NCBI RefSeq assembly: GCF_000425645.1
Contig: NZ_AUDV01000007.1
Location: forward strand, 218,376-282,375
DNA length: 64,000 nt
From: Gaetbulibacter saemankumensis DSM 17032
GTDB lineage: Bacteria; Bacteroidota; Bacteroidia; Flavobacteriales; Flavobacteriaceae
Direction of reading: 5' to 3'
Shown: positions 8,669 to 18,099 of the stretch, piece by piece
How positions within the stretch are numbered: position 1 is the first letter of the stretch
Layout: every line of letters begins with the position of its first letter
Translations under genes and position numbers: made by a program
The notes under the pieces: generated by a model
Told to the model about the DNA's origin: nothing
Databases searched by the model: none
The model's input: only the letters and a program-made list of their open reading frames with translations

Positions 8669-11236
8669 ATGGCAGAAGGAGAAAAATTGATCCCTATTAA
8701 TATAGAAGATGAGATGAAGTCTGCGTACATTGATTATTCAATGTCGGTCATTGTGTCACGTGCTTTACCAGATGTAAGAGATGGTTTAAAACCTGTGCAT
8801 AGACGGGTGCTATATGGAATGCATGAATTAGGTGTTAGAGCTAATACCGCACACAAAAAGTCAGCGAGAATTGTTGGAGAAGTATTGGGTAAGTATCACC
8901 CACATGGTGATTCTTCAGTTTACGACGCTATGGTACGTATGGCTCAGGAGTGGAGCTTGCGTTATATGTTAGTAGATGGTCAAGGTAACTTTGGTTCGAT
9001 AGATGGAGATAGTCCTGCAGCAATGCGTTATACGGAGGCACGTATGCGTAAGATATCTGAGGATATGTTAGCAGATATAGATAAGGAGACAGTTGATCAT
9101 CAATTAAACTTTGATGATACCATTCAGGAGCCTACGGTGTTACCAACTCGTATTCCTGGACTTTTAGTTAATGGAGCGTCTGGTATTGCAGTGGGAATGG
9201 CAACGAATATGCCTCCACATAATTTATCGGAAGTTGTAGATGGTACTATTGCTTACATCAATGATAATAACATAGAGGTTGATGAATTAATCAAACATAT
9301 AAAGGCACCGGATTTTCCAACGGGAGGTACCATTTATGGGTACGATGGCGTGAAAGAAGCTTTCCAAACAGGACGCGGCCGAATAGTACTTAGAGGAAAG
9401 GCTAATATCGAGGAAGTTCAAGGGCGAGAATGTATTATAGTGACTGAAATTCCATACCAAGTTAACAAAGCAGAAATGATTAAGAAGACTGCTGATTTGG
9501 TTAATGACAAAAAACTGGAAGGCATTGCTACCATTCGTGACGAGTCCGATAGAAATGGGATGCGTATCGTATATGTGTTAAAGCGTGATGCTATTCCAAA
9601 TATTGTTTTAAATAAATTATATAAGTACACAGCGTTACAGTCTTCATTTAGTGTAAATAACATTGCGTTAGTTAAGGGAAGACCTCAGTTATTAAATCTA
9701 AAGGATTTAATTCACTATTTTGTTGAGCACAGACACGAAGTAGTTGTTAGGCGTACTACTTATGAATTGCGTAAAGCAGAAGAACGTGCTCATATTTTAG
9801 AAGGATTAATTATTGCTTCAGATAATATTGATGAAGTAATTGCTATAATTAGGGCCTCTTCAAATGCTGAAGAAGCAAGAACTAAATTAATCGAACGATT
9901 CGAATTTTCTGAAATACAGGCGAAAGCGATTGTTGAAATGCGTTTACGTCAGCTTACCGGATTAGAACAGGATAAATTGCGTTCTGAGTATGACGAGTTG
10001 ATGAAGACTATTGAAGATTTAAAGGATATCTTAGACAAGAAAGAACGTCGTATGGATATCATTAAAGAAGAGCTCGAGCAGGTAAAAGAAAAGTATGGTG
10101 ATGAGCGTCGTTCAATAATAGAGTATGCTGGAGGTGATTTAAGTATTGAAGATATGATTCCAGATGAAAAAGTGGTTATTACTATTTCGCATGCTGGTTA
10201 TATTAAACGTACATCGCTTACCGAATACAAAACACAGAATAGAGGGGGGGTTGGCCAAAAAGCTTCAACCACCAGAAATGAAGATTTCTTAGAACACTTA
10301 TTTGTTGGTACGAATCACCAATATATGTTATTCTTTACTCAAAAAGGTAAATGTTTCTGGATGCGTGTTTACGAAATTCCGGAAGGAAGCAAAACATCAA
10401 AAGGACGGGCTATACAGAATTTAATAAATATTGAGCAAGATGATAAAGTGAAAGCCTTTATTTGTACTCAAGACCTGAAAAATGAAGATTATATTAATAG
10501 TCATTATGTGATTATGGCTACTAAAAAAGGTCAGGTTAAAAAGACCTCTTTAGAGCAGTATTCACGTCCTAGAACCAATGGTATTAATGCGATTACCATT
10601 AAGGAAGAGGATGAATTACTAGAAGCAAAATTAACAACTGGTGAAAGTCAGGTCATGTTAGCGTTAAAATCTGGTAAAGCCATACGTTTTGAAGAAGCTA
10701 AAACACGCCCAATGGGACGTGGTGCTTCAGGAGTTCGTGGTATCACTTTAGCTAATGATAAAGATGAGGTAATCGGTATGGTAACTATCGAAAATCCGCA
10801 AGAAGAATCTGTATTGGTAGTTTCTGAGAATGGTTATGGTAAACGAACTTATATTGACGATCCGGAAGATGGAGAGCCAGTTTATAGAATTACTAACCGT
10901 GGAGGTAAAGGAGTTAAGACTATTTCTATTACTGATAAAACAGGTAAGTTAGTAGCTATTAAGAGTGTAACCGATAGTGATGATTTAATGATTATCAATA
11001 AATCGGGAATTGCAATCCGTTTAGAGGTTAAAGATTTACGTGTTATGGGTAGAGCTACTCAGGGTGTAAGATTAATTAACTTAAAAAACAACGATTCTAT
11101 TGCTGCCGTTGCTAAGGTGATGAGCGATGAAGAAGAGGTTGTAGAAATATCTGAAGTTGTTGAAGGGGTGGAACCAACAGAAGATGGCACAACTCTTGAT
11201 AATTCTCAAACAGAAGATAATAATAACGAAGAGTAA
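8669..11236 (+). CDS. gyrA: DNA gyrase subunit A
   Basis: 855-residue subunit of the type II topoisomerase that introduces negative supercoils. The breakage-reunion domain occupies about residues 10-480, with the DNA-linking tyrosine Y121 in [10 protein letters not shown]. The C-terminal beta-pinwheel (about 500-825) has repeated blades and the GyrA-box-like NRGGVGQ near residue 527, which supports gyrase rather than topoisomerase IV. The last ~30 residues are strongly acidic. In the quinolone-determining region the residues GDSSVYD are seen, serine at the key position, as in sensitive strains. A TPR-protein gene follows after 19 bases and may be cotranscribed. Confidence 0.97.
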   Translation: MAEGEKLIPINIEDEMKSAYIDYSMSVIVSRALPDVRDGLKPVHRRVLYGMHELGVRANTAHKKSARIVGEVLGKYHPHGDSSVYDAMVRMAQEWSLRYMLVDGQGNFGSIDGDSPAAMRYTEARMRKISEDMLADIDKETVDHQLNFDDTIQEPTVLPTRIPGLLVNGASGIAVGMATNMPPHNLSEVVDGTIAYINDNNIEVDELIKHIKAPDFPTGGTIYGYDGVKEAFQTGRGRIVLRGKANIEEVQGRECIIVTEIPYQVNKAEMIKKTADLVNDKKLEGIATIRDESDRNGMRIVYVLKRDAIPNIVLNKLYKYTALQSSFSVNNIALVKGRPQLLNLKDLIHYFVEHRHEVVVRRTTYELRKAEERAHILEGLIIASDNIDEVIAIIRASSNAEEARTKLIERFEFSEIQAKAIVEMRLRQLTGLEQDKLRSEYDELMKTIEDLKDILDKKERRMDIIKEELEQVKEKYGDERRSIIEYAGGDLSIEDMIPDEKVVITISHAGYIKRTSLTEYKTQNRGGVGQKASTTRNEDFLEHLFVGTNHQYMLFFTQKGKCFWMRVYEIPEGSKTSKGRAIQNLINIEQDDKVKAFICTQDLKNEDYINSHYVIMATKKGQVKKTSLEQYSRPRTNGINAITIKEEDELLEAKLTTGESQVMLALKSGKAIRFEEAKTRPMGRGASGVRGITLANDKDEVIGMVTIENPQEESVLVVSENGYGKRTYIDDPEDGEPVYRITNRGGKGVKTISITDKTGKLVAIKSVTDSDDLMIINKSGIAIRLEVKDLRVMGRATQGVRLINLKNNDSIAAVAKVMSDEEEVVEISEVVEGVEPTEDGTTLDNSQTEDNNNEE

Positions 11237-11255
11237 ATAACTAAATATCATTACA

Positions 11256-12506
11256 ATGAAAAAACAAATTATTGTAGCTTTAGCTTTATCAGTTAGTGCA
11301 TTTTCATTTGCACAAAAAAAGGAACTGAAGGCCGTAGAAAAAGCTATTAAAAGCGCTAATTATGCTGAAGCAAAAGCGGCATTAAAACAAGCAGAAGCAT
11401 TGATCTCTGCTATGGATGATAAATTAAAAGAGAAGTATTATTTTTTAGAAGCACAAACCTTATACGCCGGAGGAGCGGGTTCGATGGCAGATGTGGATAA
11501 AGCATTGGCTAACCTATCTAAGACTGATGGTACTTATAAAGATGAGAGTGCAGAATTGAAACAAACAATTGTTAATAATTTGCTTACTAAGGGTAATGAA
11601 GCATACGAGAAACAAGAATTTTCTAAGGCTTCAAAATACTTTGAAAATGCATACAGAGGAAGTACAAAAGACACACTGTTTTTGTATTATGCTGCAGCTA
11701 CCGCTATTAACGTTCAGGAGTATGACAGAGCGTTATCTATTTACAAGGAATTGGATGATTTAGGATATACAGGAATTGCGAAGGAATATTTTGCAACTAA
11801 TGTTGAAACTAATAAAGAAGAGACTTTCCAGAATAAAAACATGAGAGATTTATCGGTAAAAACTAAAACCCATGTTAATCCAGGTGTACGTACAACAGAA
11901 TCGAAAAGACCTGAAATTGTAAAGAATATTGCTCTTATTTATTTAAATCAAGGAGATGATGAAAAAGCCTTGGGAGCTATGTCGGCCGCTAGAGCAGCAA
12001 GTCCAGATGATGTAAATCTAATTTTATCTGAGGCAAATATCCATTACAAAATGGGGAATACCGATAAGTTTAAAGAGTTGTTGCAAGAAGCAACTAAAAT
12101 GGATCCTAGTAATCCAGAATTACAGTATAACTTAGGTGTTATTTCTGCTGAATCAGGTCAGAATGAAGAGGCTAGAGCTTATTATGAAAAGACTTTAGAA
12201 TTAGATCCAAATTATACGAATGCCTACATTAATCTCTCTGCTTTAATTTTATCAAAAGAAGAAGCTATTATAAAAGAGATGAATGGGTTAGGGAGTTCTA
12301 AAAAAGACGATTTACGCTACGATGAATTAAGAGAGGAACGTCAGGAGATTTATAAACAAGCTGTTCCTTATTTAGAAAAAGCATTAAATGTGGATACTGA
12401 AAATATAAATGCTGCAAAAACTTTAATGAATATTTACAGTATTATTGGAGAAACGCAAAAACATAAAGAAATAAAAGCTAAGGTTGATGCTTTAGAAGGT
12501 AATTAA
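11256..12506 (+). CDS. Exported tetratricopeptide-repeat protein
   Basis: 416 residues, signal peptide at 1-19 (MKKQIIVALALSVSAFSFAQ), then helical repeats. TPR-like units can be seen around residues 115-150 (LLTKGNEAYEKQEFSKASKYFENAY), 152-180, 222-260 (IALIYLNQGDDEKALGAMSAARAASPDD), 255-290 and 290-325 (LQYNLGVISAESGQNEEARAYYEKTLELDPNY). Such proteins are scaffolds, probably periplasmic here; no enzymatic motif. It lies 19 bases after gyrA, an arrangement that looks like an operon, followed by a strong terminator. Specific partners unknown. Confidence 0.85.
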   Translation: MKKQIIVALALSVSAFSFAQKKELKAVEKAIKSANYAEAKAALKQAEALISAMDDKLKEKYYFLEAQTLYAGGAGSMADVDKALANLSKTDGTYKDESAELKQTIVNNLLTKGNEAYEKQEFSKASKYFENAYRGSTKDTLFLYYAAATAINVQEYDRALSIYKELDDLGYTGIAKEYFATNVETNKEETFQNKNMRDLSVKTKTHVNPGVRTTESKRPEIVKNIALIYLNQGDDEKALGAMSAARAASPDDVNLILSEANIHYKMGNTDKFKELLQEATKMDPSNPELQYNLGVISAESGQNEEARAYYEKTLELDPNYTNAYINLSALILSKEEAIIKEMNGLGSSKKDDLRYDELREERQEIYKQAVPYLEKALNVDTENINAAKTLMNIYSIIGETQKHKEIKAKVDALEGN

Positions 12507-12526
12507 TCAAGTAAAGATTTCTGTTA

Positions 12527-12560
12527 AAAAAAAGAGCCGCTATTTAGCGGCTCTTTTTTT
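12527..12560. terminator. Bidirectional terminator
   Basis: A-run plus GAGCCGC (to 12540), loop TATTTA, then GCGGCTC plus T-run (12547-12560). Symmetric, so it serves both the TPR gene and the convergent NlpC/P60 gene, whose stop codon touches it. Confidence 0.92.
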
Positions 12561-13308
12561 ATATTATCTTTTTAATAACTCGTAATTTATGCGTGTGTAT
12601 TTTTTTGTCAACGTTATAAATTCCAGAATGGTCTAAGCGGTCAATTCGTACTTTACCATGGGCATGAATAATATAATTATCGCTCATAATAATTCCAACA
12701 TGCGTTATTACTCCTTCGTTGTTGTCGAAAAAAGCTAAATCTCCAGGTTCACTTTCTTCTATAAAACTTAAAGCTTCACCTTGTTTTGCTTGTTGTGATG
12801 CGTCGCGTAATAATTGATAGCCATTTAATTTATACACCATTTGAGTAAAGCCAGAACAGTCAATGCCAAAAGGAGTTTTACCTCCCCATAAATAAGGTGA
12901 GTTTAAATATAAAAATGCAGTTTCAATAAGATGCTGTTTTGGTAGTTTGGTAATAACAATATTACCATCATGTTTGTGGTTTAATAACGATAAGCCATTT
13001 AGCATCGAACCGATAGTTATAGGGTATAACGCCTGATTTTTATCTTCTACAAATTCAACTAAATCTAGAGAGAGTTTTGGTTGTTCGGCATTAATCGTAT
13101 CATAGTGATCTACTGAAATTTCTACATATTGCTTATTGTCTAGCCAGCCTTCATATTTATCGTAGGCTAGTCTTATTTTACTCCAATTTTTGCGTTGTTC
13201 TATTACTTTAAAAATTTCACCGTATAGCACTTGAGAAACCAATTCACTTGCATCTGAGGGTTCATTTCTAAGAGGAACAATGCTTAAATTACAAATTCCG
13301 TATTGCAT
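12559..13308 (-). CDS. NlpC/P60 (C40) cell-wall hydrolase with SH3 domains
   Basis: 249 residues. The C-terminal NlpC/P60 domain (about 125-245) shows the nucleophile C151 in GIDCSGFTQM, H203 in THVGIIM and a third polar residue in IIHAHGK. This is the cysteine-protease triad of enzymes that cut peptidoglycan stem peptides, often at gamma-D-Glu-diaminopimelate. The N-terminal half (about 5-65, CNLSIVPLRNEPSDASELVSQVLYGE) is a bacterial SH3-like module that recurs in YkfC-type dipeptide-recycling enzymes. No signal peptide is obvious, so a cytoplasmic recycling role is possible. Nine bases behind the thiolase gene on the same strand. Confidence 0.9.
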   Translation of the reverse strand: MQYGICNLSIVPLRNEPSDASELVSQVLYGEIFKVIEQRKNWSKIRLAYDKYEGWLDNKQYVEISVDHYDTINAEQPKLSLDLVEFVEDKNQALYPITIGSMLNGLSLLNHKHDGNIVITKLPKQHLIETAFLYLNSPYLWGGKTPFGIDCSGFTQMVYKLNGYQLLRDASQQAKQGEALSFIEESEPGDLAFFDNNEGVITHVGIIMSDNYIIHAHGKVRIDRLDHSGIYNVDKKIHTHKLRVIKKII

Positions 13309-13317
13309 TAAAACTGC

Positions 13318-14496
13318 TTAATTTCGTTCAATAACAATTGCCGAAGCTCCTCCGCCACCATTACAAATAGCAGCTGCTCCAATTTTAGCATTGTTTTGTT
13401 CTAAAACGTTTAATAATGTGATTAATATTCGTGCACCCGAACATCCAAGGGGATGACCTAAAGAAACAGCTCCTCCGTTAACATTAACATTACTGTCGTC
13501 AAGACCGAGAATCTTCATATTAGCTAAGCCAACAACAGAAAAAGCTTCGTTAAATTCAAAATAATCCACATCGCTTATAGAAATACCTGCTTTGTGAAGT
13601 GCTTTTGGAAGTGCTTTGGCTGGAGCTGTAGTAAACCATTGTGGTTCATGGGCAGCGTCAGCATAACTTTTTATGGTAGCTAAAGGTGTTAATCCTAATT
13701 CGCTCGCCTTTTCCTTACTCATTAAAACTAATGCAGCTGCGCCATCATTAATGGTAGAGGCATTAGCTGCAGTTACAGTACCTTCCTTAGTGAAAGCGGC
13801 ACGTAGCTGTGGTATTTTATCTATCTTAACATTGGTAAACTCTTCATCTTTTGTAACTATTACAGGTTCTCCTCGACGTTGAGGAACTTCAACAGGTACC
13901 ACCTCATTATCAAATTTCCCTTCATCCCAAGCCTTTGCAGAGCGTTGATATGATTGAATAGCAAATGCGTCCTGATCTTCACGAGTAAAGTTATATTCAG
14001 AAGCACAAGCGTCCGCACACACTCCCATAGCATTTTGATCGTAGGCATCAACTAAACCGTCTTTTTGCATGCCATCAACCAATGTTGTTGGTCCGAATTT
14101 TGTTCCTGTTCTGGCGTGTAAATAATGAGGTATTAAACTCATGTTTTCCATACCTCCAGCAACAACAATTTCCGTATCGCCTAAGGCTATACTTTGGGCA
14201 GCCTGCATAACAGCCTTCATTCCTGAAGCGCAAACTTTATTAACTGTAGTACAAGGTACTGTATTTGGAATTCCGGCATATATAGCAGCTTGTCTGGCAG
14301 GCGCCTGTCCCGTTCCAGCTTGCACAACATTTCCCATTAAAACTTCTTCAACCAATTCAGGTTTAAGCTTAATTTTATTTAATGCACCTTTTATAGCAAT
14401 AGCTCCTAAATTTGGTGCCGAAATTGTCGATAACGCTCCTAAAAAACTTCCTATAGGAGTTCTTGCAGCAGATACAATTACTACTTCTTTATTCAT
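13318..14496 (-). CDS. Acetyl-CoA C-acyltransferase (thiolase)
   Basis: 392-residue thiolase that makes or breaks acetoacetyl-CoA or 3-ketoacyl-CoA. The start VVIVSAARTPIGSFLGAL is typical. Catalytic residues: C89 in NKVCASGMKAV, the NEAF motif near residue 320, the H in GHPLGCSGAR (about 350) and the second cysteine in CNGGGGAS (about 380). Length equals the family norm. Whether it is biosynthetic or beta-oxidative cannot be read from sequence; no fatty-acid genes are adjacent. It is probably the first gene of a two-gene operon with the NlpC/P60 hydrolase. Confidence 0.95.
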   Translation of the reverse strand: MNKEVVIVSAARTPIGSFLGALSTISAPNLGAIAIKGALNKIKLKPELVEEVLMGNVVQAGTGQAPARQAAIYAGIPNTVPCTTVNKVCASGMKAVMQAAQSIALGDTEIVVAGGMENMSLIPHYLHARTGTKFGPTTLVDGMQKDGLVDAYDQNAMGVCADACASEYNFTREDQDAFAIQSYQRSAKAWDEGKFDNEVVPVEVPQRRGEPVIVTKDEEFTNVKIDKIPQLRAAFTKEGTVTAANASTINDGAAALVLMSKEKASELGLTPLATIKSYADAAHEPQWFTTAPAKALPKALHKAGISISDVDYFEFNEAFSVVGLANMKILGLDDSNVNVNGGAVSLGHPLGCSGARILITLLNVLEQNNAKIGAAAICNGGGGASAIVIERN

Positions 14497-14595
14497 TAAT
14501 AGGGTTTTAGCTTATTACCTGCGAAATTAATCATTTTTTGGGAGAAATAAGACTGATTCATTTATTATAAAACGGGTTGGAGTTTATAAATTTGT

Positions 14596-14603
14596 TACAT
14601 TTG
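14596..14603 (+). promoter_or_regulatory. Candidate promoter -7 element for the HD-domain gene
   Basis: TACATTTG, a full match to TAnnTTTG, with a TTG at 14577-14579 upstream (16-bp spacer, slightly short). Transcription would begin about 14610, which puts the ATG at 14622 inside the transcript and excludes the earlier TTG start. Confidence 0.45.
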
Positions 14604-14621
14604 ATATTGATAATTCTTCAA

Positions 14622-16673
14622 ATGAAAGACCTTATAAATAAACTTTATAAAAACCATTCCTTGATTTATAAAGGATTACTGTTTTTATGTACCACATTTT
14701 TAATTGTTTATTTGTTTCCTAAAAGTGGAAAGTTTAAATATAATTTTGAAAAGGGTAAACCATGGCAATCTGAAAATTTATATGCTCCTTTTAATTTTGC
14801 TATCAAAAAATCGGCGAGTGAAATTGATGCTGAAGAACAAAGTATAAAGGAAAGTTCTATATTATATTTTAATATAGATTCTTTAGTTTATGATCAGGGT
14901 ATAAATGTGTTTAATTCGGAGTTTAACGATTTATTTAAAGACTCGGTTAACAGTGTGGTATTCAATAGACTGTACATAGTTGGTCAGGAAATTTACAATA
15001 GACTTTATGCTTATGGCGTGTTAAATGAAAATTTAAGTTTTTCTGATAACCGACGAGTTGTTATTTTAAAAAACCGCGTTAAGGTAAACGAAGGGTATTT
15101 TAGTGACTTGGTAAAGCCTAATGATATTACAGGTATTATCGATGAAACTTTAGTGAAGTATAATTTACAGAATTATAAAAATGAATTTAAATCTTTGTTT
15201 TTCGATTTAATTCAATCCAATTTAGTTTACGACCGCTCATTTACTGAAAATGCCTTAAATGAAGAATTAAGTAAAATTGCTTATACCAGAGGGAGTATAG
15301 AGAAAGAAACGCTCATTATATCAAAAGGAGAGGTTATTGAGGGCGATAAGTTTCAAATTTTAAAGTCGCTACAATCGGAGTATGAGTCACAGGTCTGGAG
15401 TAAAACAAACTACAATTGGATATTATTTGCTTATACACTTTTAGTAGCATTGGCATTACTGATGTTGTTATTGTTTTTACGAAAGTACAGACGAGAGGAA
15501 GTGTTCGAAAACAATACCAAAGTAACCTTTATTTTTTTCAATATCTTTTTAATTATACTTATCACAACCATGGTTGTGAATTATAATTCTAAATTTATTT
15601 ACGTTGTACCAATCTGTATTTTACCCTTGGTATTTAAGGCATTTTTTGATGCCCGTTTAGGGTTGTTTGCACATGTTATAACGGTTTTATTGCTAGGTTT
15701 TATTGTGCCCAATAGTTACGAATATATGTTTCTTCAAATTATAGCTGGTATTGTAACTATATTAACGGTTTCTGAATTATATAAACGGGCTAATTTGTTT
15801 ATTTCGGTAGGGCAAATCACCTTAATATATATTGTGGCTTATTTTGCCTTTTTTGTAATTCACGAGGGGAGTATAGAAACGATTAAATGGGAAATGTTTA
15901 TATGGTTTATATTAGGTGGGTTAGCGACCTTATTTGTTCAGCCATTAATATATGCCTATGAAAAGCTCTTTGGATTAGTATCGGATGTATCTCTGTTAGA
16001 ATTATCAGACACGAATTCAAAATTGCTAAAAGAACTTTCTAACAAAGCGCCTGGAACATTTCACCATTCTTTAAATGTGGCTAATTTGGCAGAGTCTTCA
16101 GCTAATGAAATAGGAGCAAATGCAATGCTTGTAAGAGTAGGAGCATTGTATCACGATATAGGTAAAATGAAGAATCCGACTTATTTTACGGAAAACCAGA
16201 CCACAGGTATAAATCCTCATGACGAATTATCCTCGAAGGAAAGTGCCAGAATTATAATAAATCATGTTATTGACGGGATAGAAATAGCGAAGAAAAATAA
16301 CCTTCCAGATCGCGTCATAGATTTTATAAGAACGCATCATGGGACTAGCGTCGTATATTATTTCTACTCAAAAGAACTGAAGGATTTTCCAGAAGTTGAT
16401 AAATTAAACTTTTGCTATCCTGGACCAAGACCTTTTAGTAAGGAAACAGCTATATTAATGATGTGTGATAGCGTTGAGGCTGCATCGAAAAGTTTAAAAG
16501 ATCCGACTTCAACTAAAATTGATGCTTTTGTTGAAAATATTATCGACAAACAGATTGAAGAAGGACAATTTTTAAATGCGAATATCACTTTTAAAGAAAT
16601 TCAGTCTATAAAAAAAGTGCTAAAGCACAAGCTTGCAAATATTTACCATTTAAGGATTGAATATCCAGAATAA
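14622..16673 (+). CDS. 7TM receptor with HD phosphodiesterase domain (PgpH-like)
   Basis: 683 residues from ATG 14622; an upstream in-frame TTG at 14577 is rejected because a promoter element overlaps it. Layout: a first membrane helix (about 16-32), an extracytoplasmic 7TMR-HDED-like domain (about 45-260), a bundle of seven helices (about 265-465), then the cytoplasmic HD domain with H482 in FHHSLNVANLAE, H511-D512 in YHDIGKMK, and the later HHGT and CDSVEAASK motifs. Family members hydrolyse cyclic-di-AMP to pApA, and that is the likely reaction here. Stands alone as a transcription unit. Confidence 0.9.
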   Translation: MKDLINKLYKNHSLIYKGLLFLCTTFLIVYLFPKSGKFKYNFEKGKPWQSENLYAPFNFAIKKSASEIDAEEQSIKESSILYFNIDSLVYDQGINVFNSEFNDLFKDSVNSVVFNRLYIVGQEIYNRLYAYGVLNENLSFSDNRRVVILKNRVKVNEGYFSDLVKPNDITGIIDETLVKYNLQNYKNEFKSLFFDLIQSNLVYDRSFTENALNEELSKIAYTRGSIEKETLIISKGEVIEGDKFQILKSLQSEYESQVWSKTNYNWILFAYTLLVALALLMLLLFLRKYRREEVFENNTKVTFIFFNIFLIILITTMVVNYNSKFIYVVPICILPLVFKAFFDARLGLFAHVITVLLLGFIVPNSYEYMFLQIIAGIVTILTVSELYKRANLFISVGQITLIYIVAYFAFFVIHEGSIETIKWEMFIWFILGGLATLFVQPLIYAYEKLFGLVSDVSLLELSDTNSKLLKELSNKAPGTFHHSLNVANLAESSANEIGANAMLVRVGALYHDIGKMKNPTYFTENQTTGINPHDELSSKESARIIINHVIDGIEIAKKNNLPDRVIDFIRTHHGTSVVYYFYSKELKDFPEVDKLNFCYPGPRPFSKETAILMMCDSVEAASKSLKDPTSTKIDAFVENIIDKQIEEGQFLNANITFKEIQSIKKVLKHKLANIYHLRIEYPE

Positions 16674-16699
16674 TATTTCAAAAAAAGGTCAAAAAATAG

Positions 16700-16730
16700 T
16701 TGCGTACTATGTGTATAAGATATACATTTG
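16700..16730 (+). promoter_or_regulatory. Bacteroidetes-type promoter of the tRNA pair
   Basis: TTG at 16700-16702, a 20-bp gap, then TACATTTG at 16723-16730. This is a near-perfect example of the Bacteroidetes -33/-7 consensus, about 40 bases before the first tRNA. Confidence 0.7.
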
Positions 16731-16768
16731 CAACCGCAATTTTATTGCAAGGTTCTTAAAAAAATCTA

Positions 16769-16852
16769 GGAGAGGTGCCAGAGTGGTAATGGAGCAGATT
16801 GCTAATCTGTCGACGGGTAACTGTCGCCGGGGTTCGAGTCCCCGTCTCTCCG
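16769..16852 (+). tRNA. tRNA-Ser(GCU)
   Basis: 84 nt, folds as a class II tRNA with a long variable arm. Acceptor GGAGAGG pairs with TCTCTCC, discriminator G. The anticodon loop carries GCT in AGATTGCTAATCT, and the T arm GGGGTTCGAGTCCCC is complete. CCA is not encoded. Confidence 0.95.
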
Positions 16853-16870
16853 CAAATTGATAACCAGAAT

Positions 16871-16945
16871 CGGGGTGTAGCGTAGCCCGGTTATCGCGCC
16901 GCGTTTGGGACGCGGAGGTCGCAGGTTCGAATCCTGCCACCCCGA
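16871..16945 (+). tRNA. tRNA-Pro(UGG)
   Basis: 75 nt; acceptor CGGGGTG pairs with CACCCCG, discriminator A. Anticodon TGG lies in GCGTTTGGGACGC, and the T arm is GCAGGTTCGAATCCTGC. CCA is not encoded. It lies 18 bases after tRNA-Ser and shares its promoter and terminator. Confidence 0.96.
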
Positions 16946-16969
16946 CGAACTTAGTAATAAGTCAAACTA

Positions 16970-17010
16970 AAACACTGTTAATCTTTTGATTTTCAGTGTT
17001 TTTTGTTTTT
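16970..17010 (+). terminator. Terminator of the tRNA operon
   Basis: AAACACTG (16970-16977) pairs with CAGTGTTT (16994-17001) across a 16-nt loop, followed by a long T-rich tract. Confidence 0.85.
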
Positions 17011-17039
17011 TACGCATTTTATTCCTAATAAAAACGGCT

Positions 17040-17337
17040 CAAGACAAATAGTCGTGTGTATGCATAAATTTGAGTAAGCCAGAAAAGGAAGATACGGTAT
17101 TTTTCACGCCTCTAAATAGACTTCTAAATGCCTTTATTTTTGCATTGAAAGAATCGCCAAAGCATTAGTACCTCTGTTAATAAAGTAATTGAGTATAGAA
17201 TTGCAATTTATGCTTATTGTATTAGTGATAGCATTGAAAGCCTTAAAGCTTGTTTTTTCGACATCTTTATGCAAGTGAGCCATTTTAATATGAGCTTTTT
17301 GGAATGATATTCTTGTTATACCTTTGGCAGATATCAT
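17040..17337 (-). pseudogene. Relic of a DDE transposase (ISL3/ISAon1-like), C-terminal part
   Basis: Reading the minus strand from 17337 gives ...FNAITNTISINCNSILNYFINRGTNALA. After a frameshift near 17155 the reading continues DSFNAKIKAFRSLFRGVKNT and then a decayed tail. NRxTNAxAESFNAKIKxFR...RGV is the C-terminal signature of a widespread Bacteroidetes DDE transposase group. The N-terminal two-thirds and both ends are missing, so it cannot move. It marks the boundary between the core genome and the polysaccharide region. Confidence 0.65.
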
Positions 17338-17397
17338 GTTGTCTAGAGCTGAAGCATTAAAAGAGATTAGTGGACCAACACAAGCAGCCTAAATCTT

Positions 17398-17618
17398 ATT
17401 AATTTAACACTGAAAGCACCATATAAAACTCCTATTTAAAGGGGGTTCTTTTTTGCTTGACACAACTTCTATGACTGCATCCACCTCTGTAGCAAACACC
17501 AAAGTTTGGTAAACCACACAATACCTCTAGGTTAATTTTAGCAGCGTTTCTATCCTTTCTTTACTTTGGGAGGTGTACAGTTGAAAATTTAAACGTAGAT
17601 TTTTAAAACCATATTGTG
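17398..17618 (-). pseudogene. OsmC-family gene fragment, copy 1
   Basis: The minus strand encodes the C-terminal third of an OsmC-type protein: RLNFQLYTSQ...ERIETLLKLT, then a TAG, then RYCVVYQTLVFATEVDAVIE. The DNA aligns almost without gaps with 22748-22962 on the other side of the susCD pair. The stop differs from the one that kills copy 2, so the two copies decayed independently after duplication. Remains of the gene's terminator hairpin lie at its downstream end. Confidence 0.7.
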
Positions 17619-18099
17619 TAAACTTTTAACAGAAAGATACCATTTACGGAAATACAAATTAAACTAGAGAACAATTCCATTTTCTTGAAAAAAGTCATCA
17701 GAATATAAAATCATTTAAACACGGAAGGAAATTAGGGTCATAACAGATTTTGAACTGCTTATCTTACAAGAAGAAGATTTCACAACTACCGCATAATGCC
17801 CCCTGAGTACACAATTCTACTACTAGCAAAAACTTAATAAAAAAGGACAACCAACCTTGAAATTTTGTTTTATAAAGGCAAAATTAGGGACATATTCACC
17901 TATTCTAGGAGACATATTCGCATAAGTATTTTTATCCATTTTTAAGTTGCAACTATTTATTATTTTAACAAGGTTTTAACATGTTTTTAATTTAATATTG
18001 AGTCTGTCCGTTTCTCTCTCATATTTTTTTAAAGATAATTTGAACAATAACCAAGCTAACAAAACAAAACTTAAATTAATTAACTAAACTATAATAAAT
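17619..18099. other. Gene-free stretch before susC
   Basis: No open frame or recognisable relic beyond the first OsmC fragment. It holds a 9-bp direct repeat (separate entry) and an AT-rich leader that probably contains the susC promoter. I see no clear TAnnTTTG element. Confidence 0.5.
17889..17919 (+). promoter_or_regulatory. Direct repeat upstream of first susC, candidate operator
   Basis: GACATATTC occurs at 17889-17897 and again at 17911-17919, a 22-bp period (two helical turns), about 180 bases before susC. A variant, GGACATATCACC, is found at 22726-22737 just before the second OsmC copy. AraC-type DNA-binding domains, such as the one in the nearby hybrid regulator, bind direct repeats with this kind of period, so this may be its site; unproven. 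Confidence 0.35.

Noticed and set aside
14577..14621. Earlier TTG start of the HD-domain gene
   Set aside because: A TAnnTTTG promoter element overlaps this segment, and the ATG at 14622 gives a normal N-terminus.
16657..16940. Open frames on both strands across the tRNA genes
   Set aside because: They exist only because tRNA-Ser and tRNA-Pro happen to lack stops; both tRNAs fold perfectly and have their own promoter and terminator.
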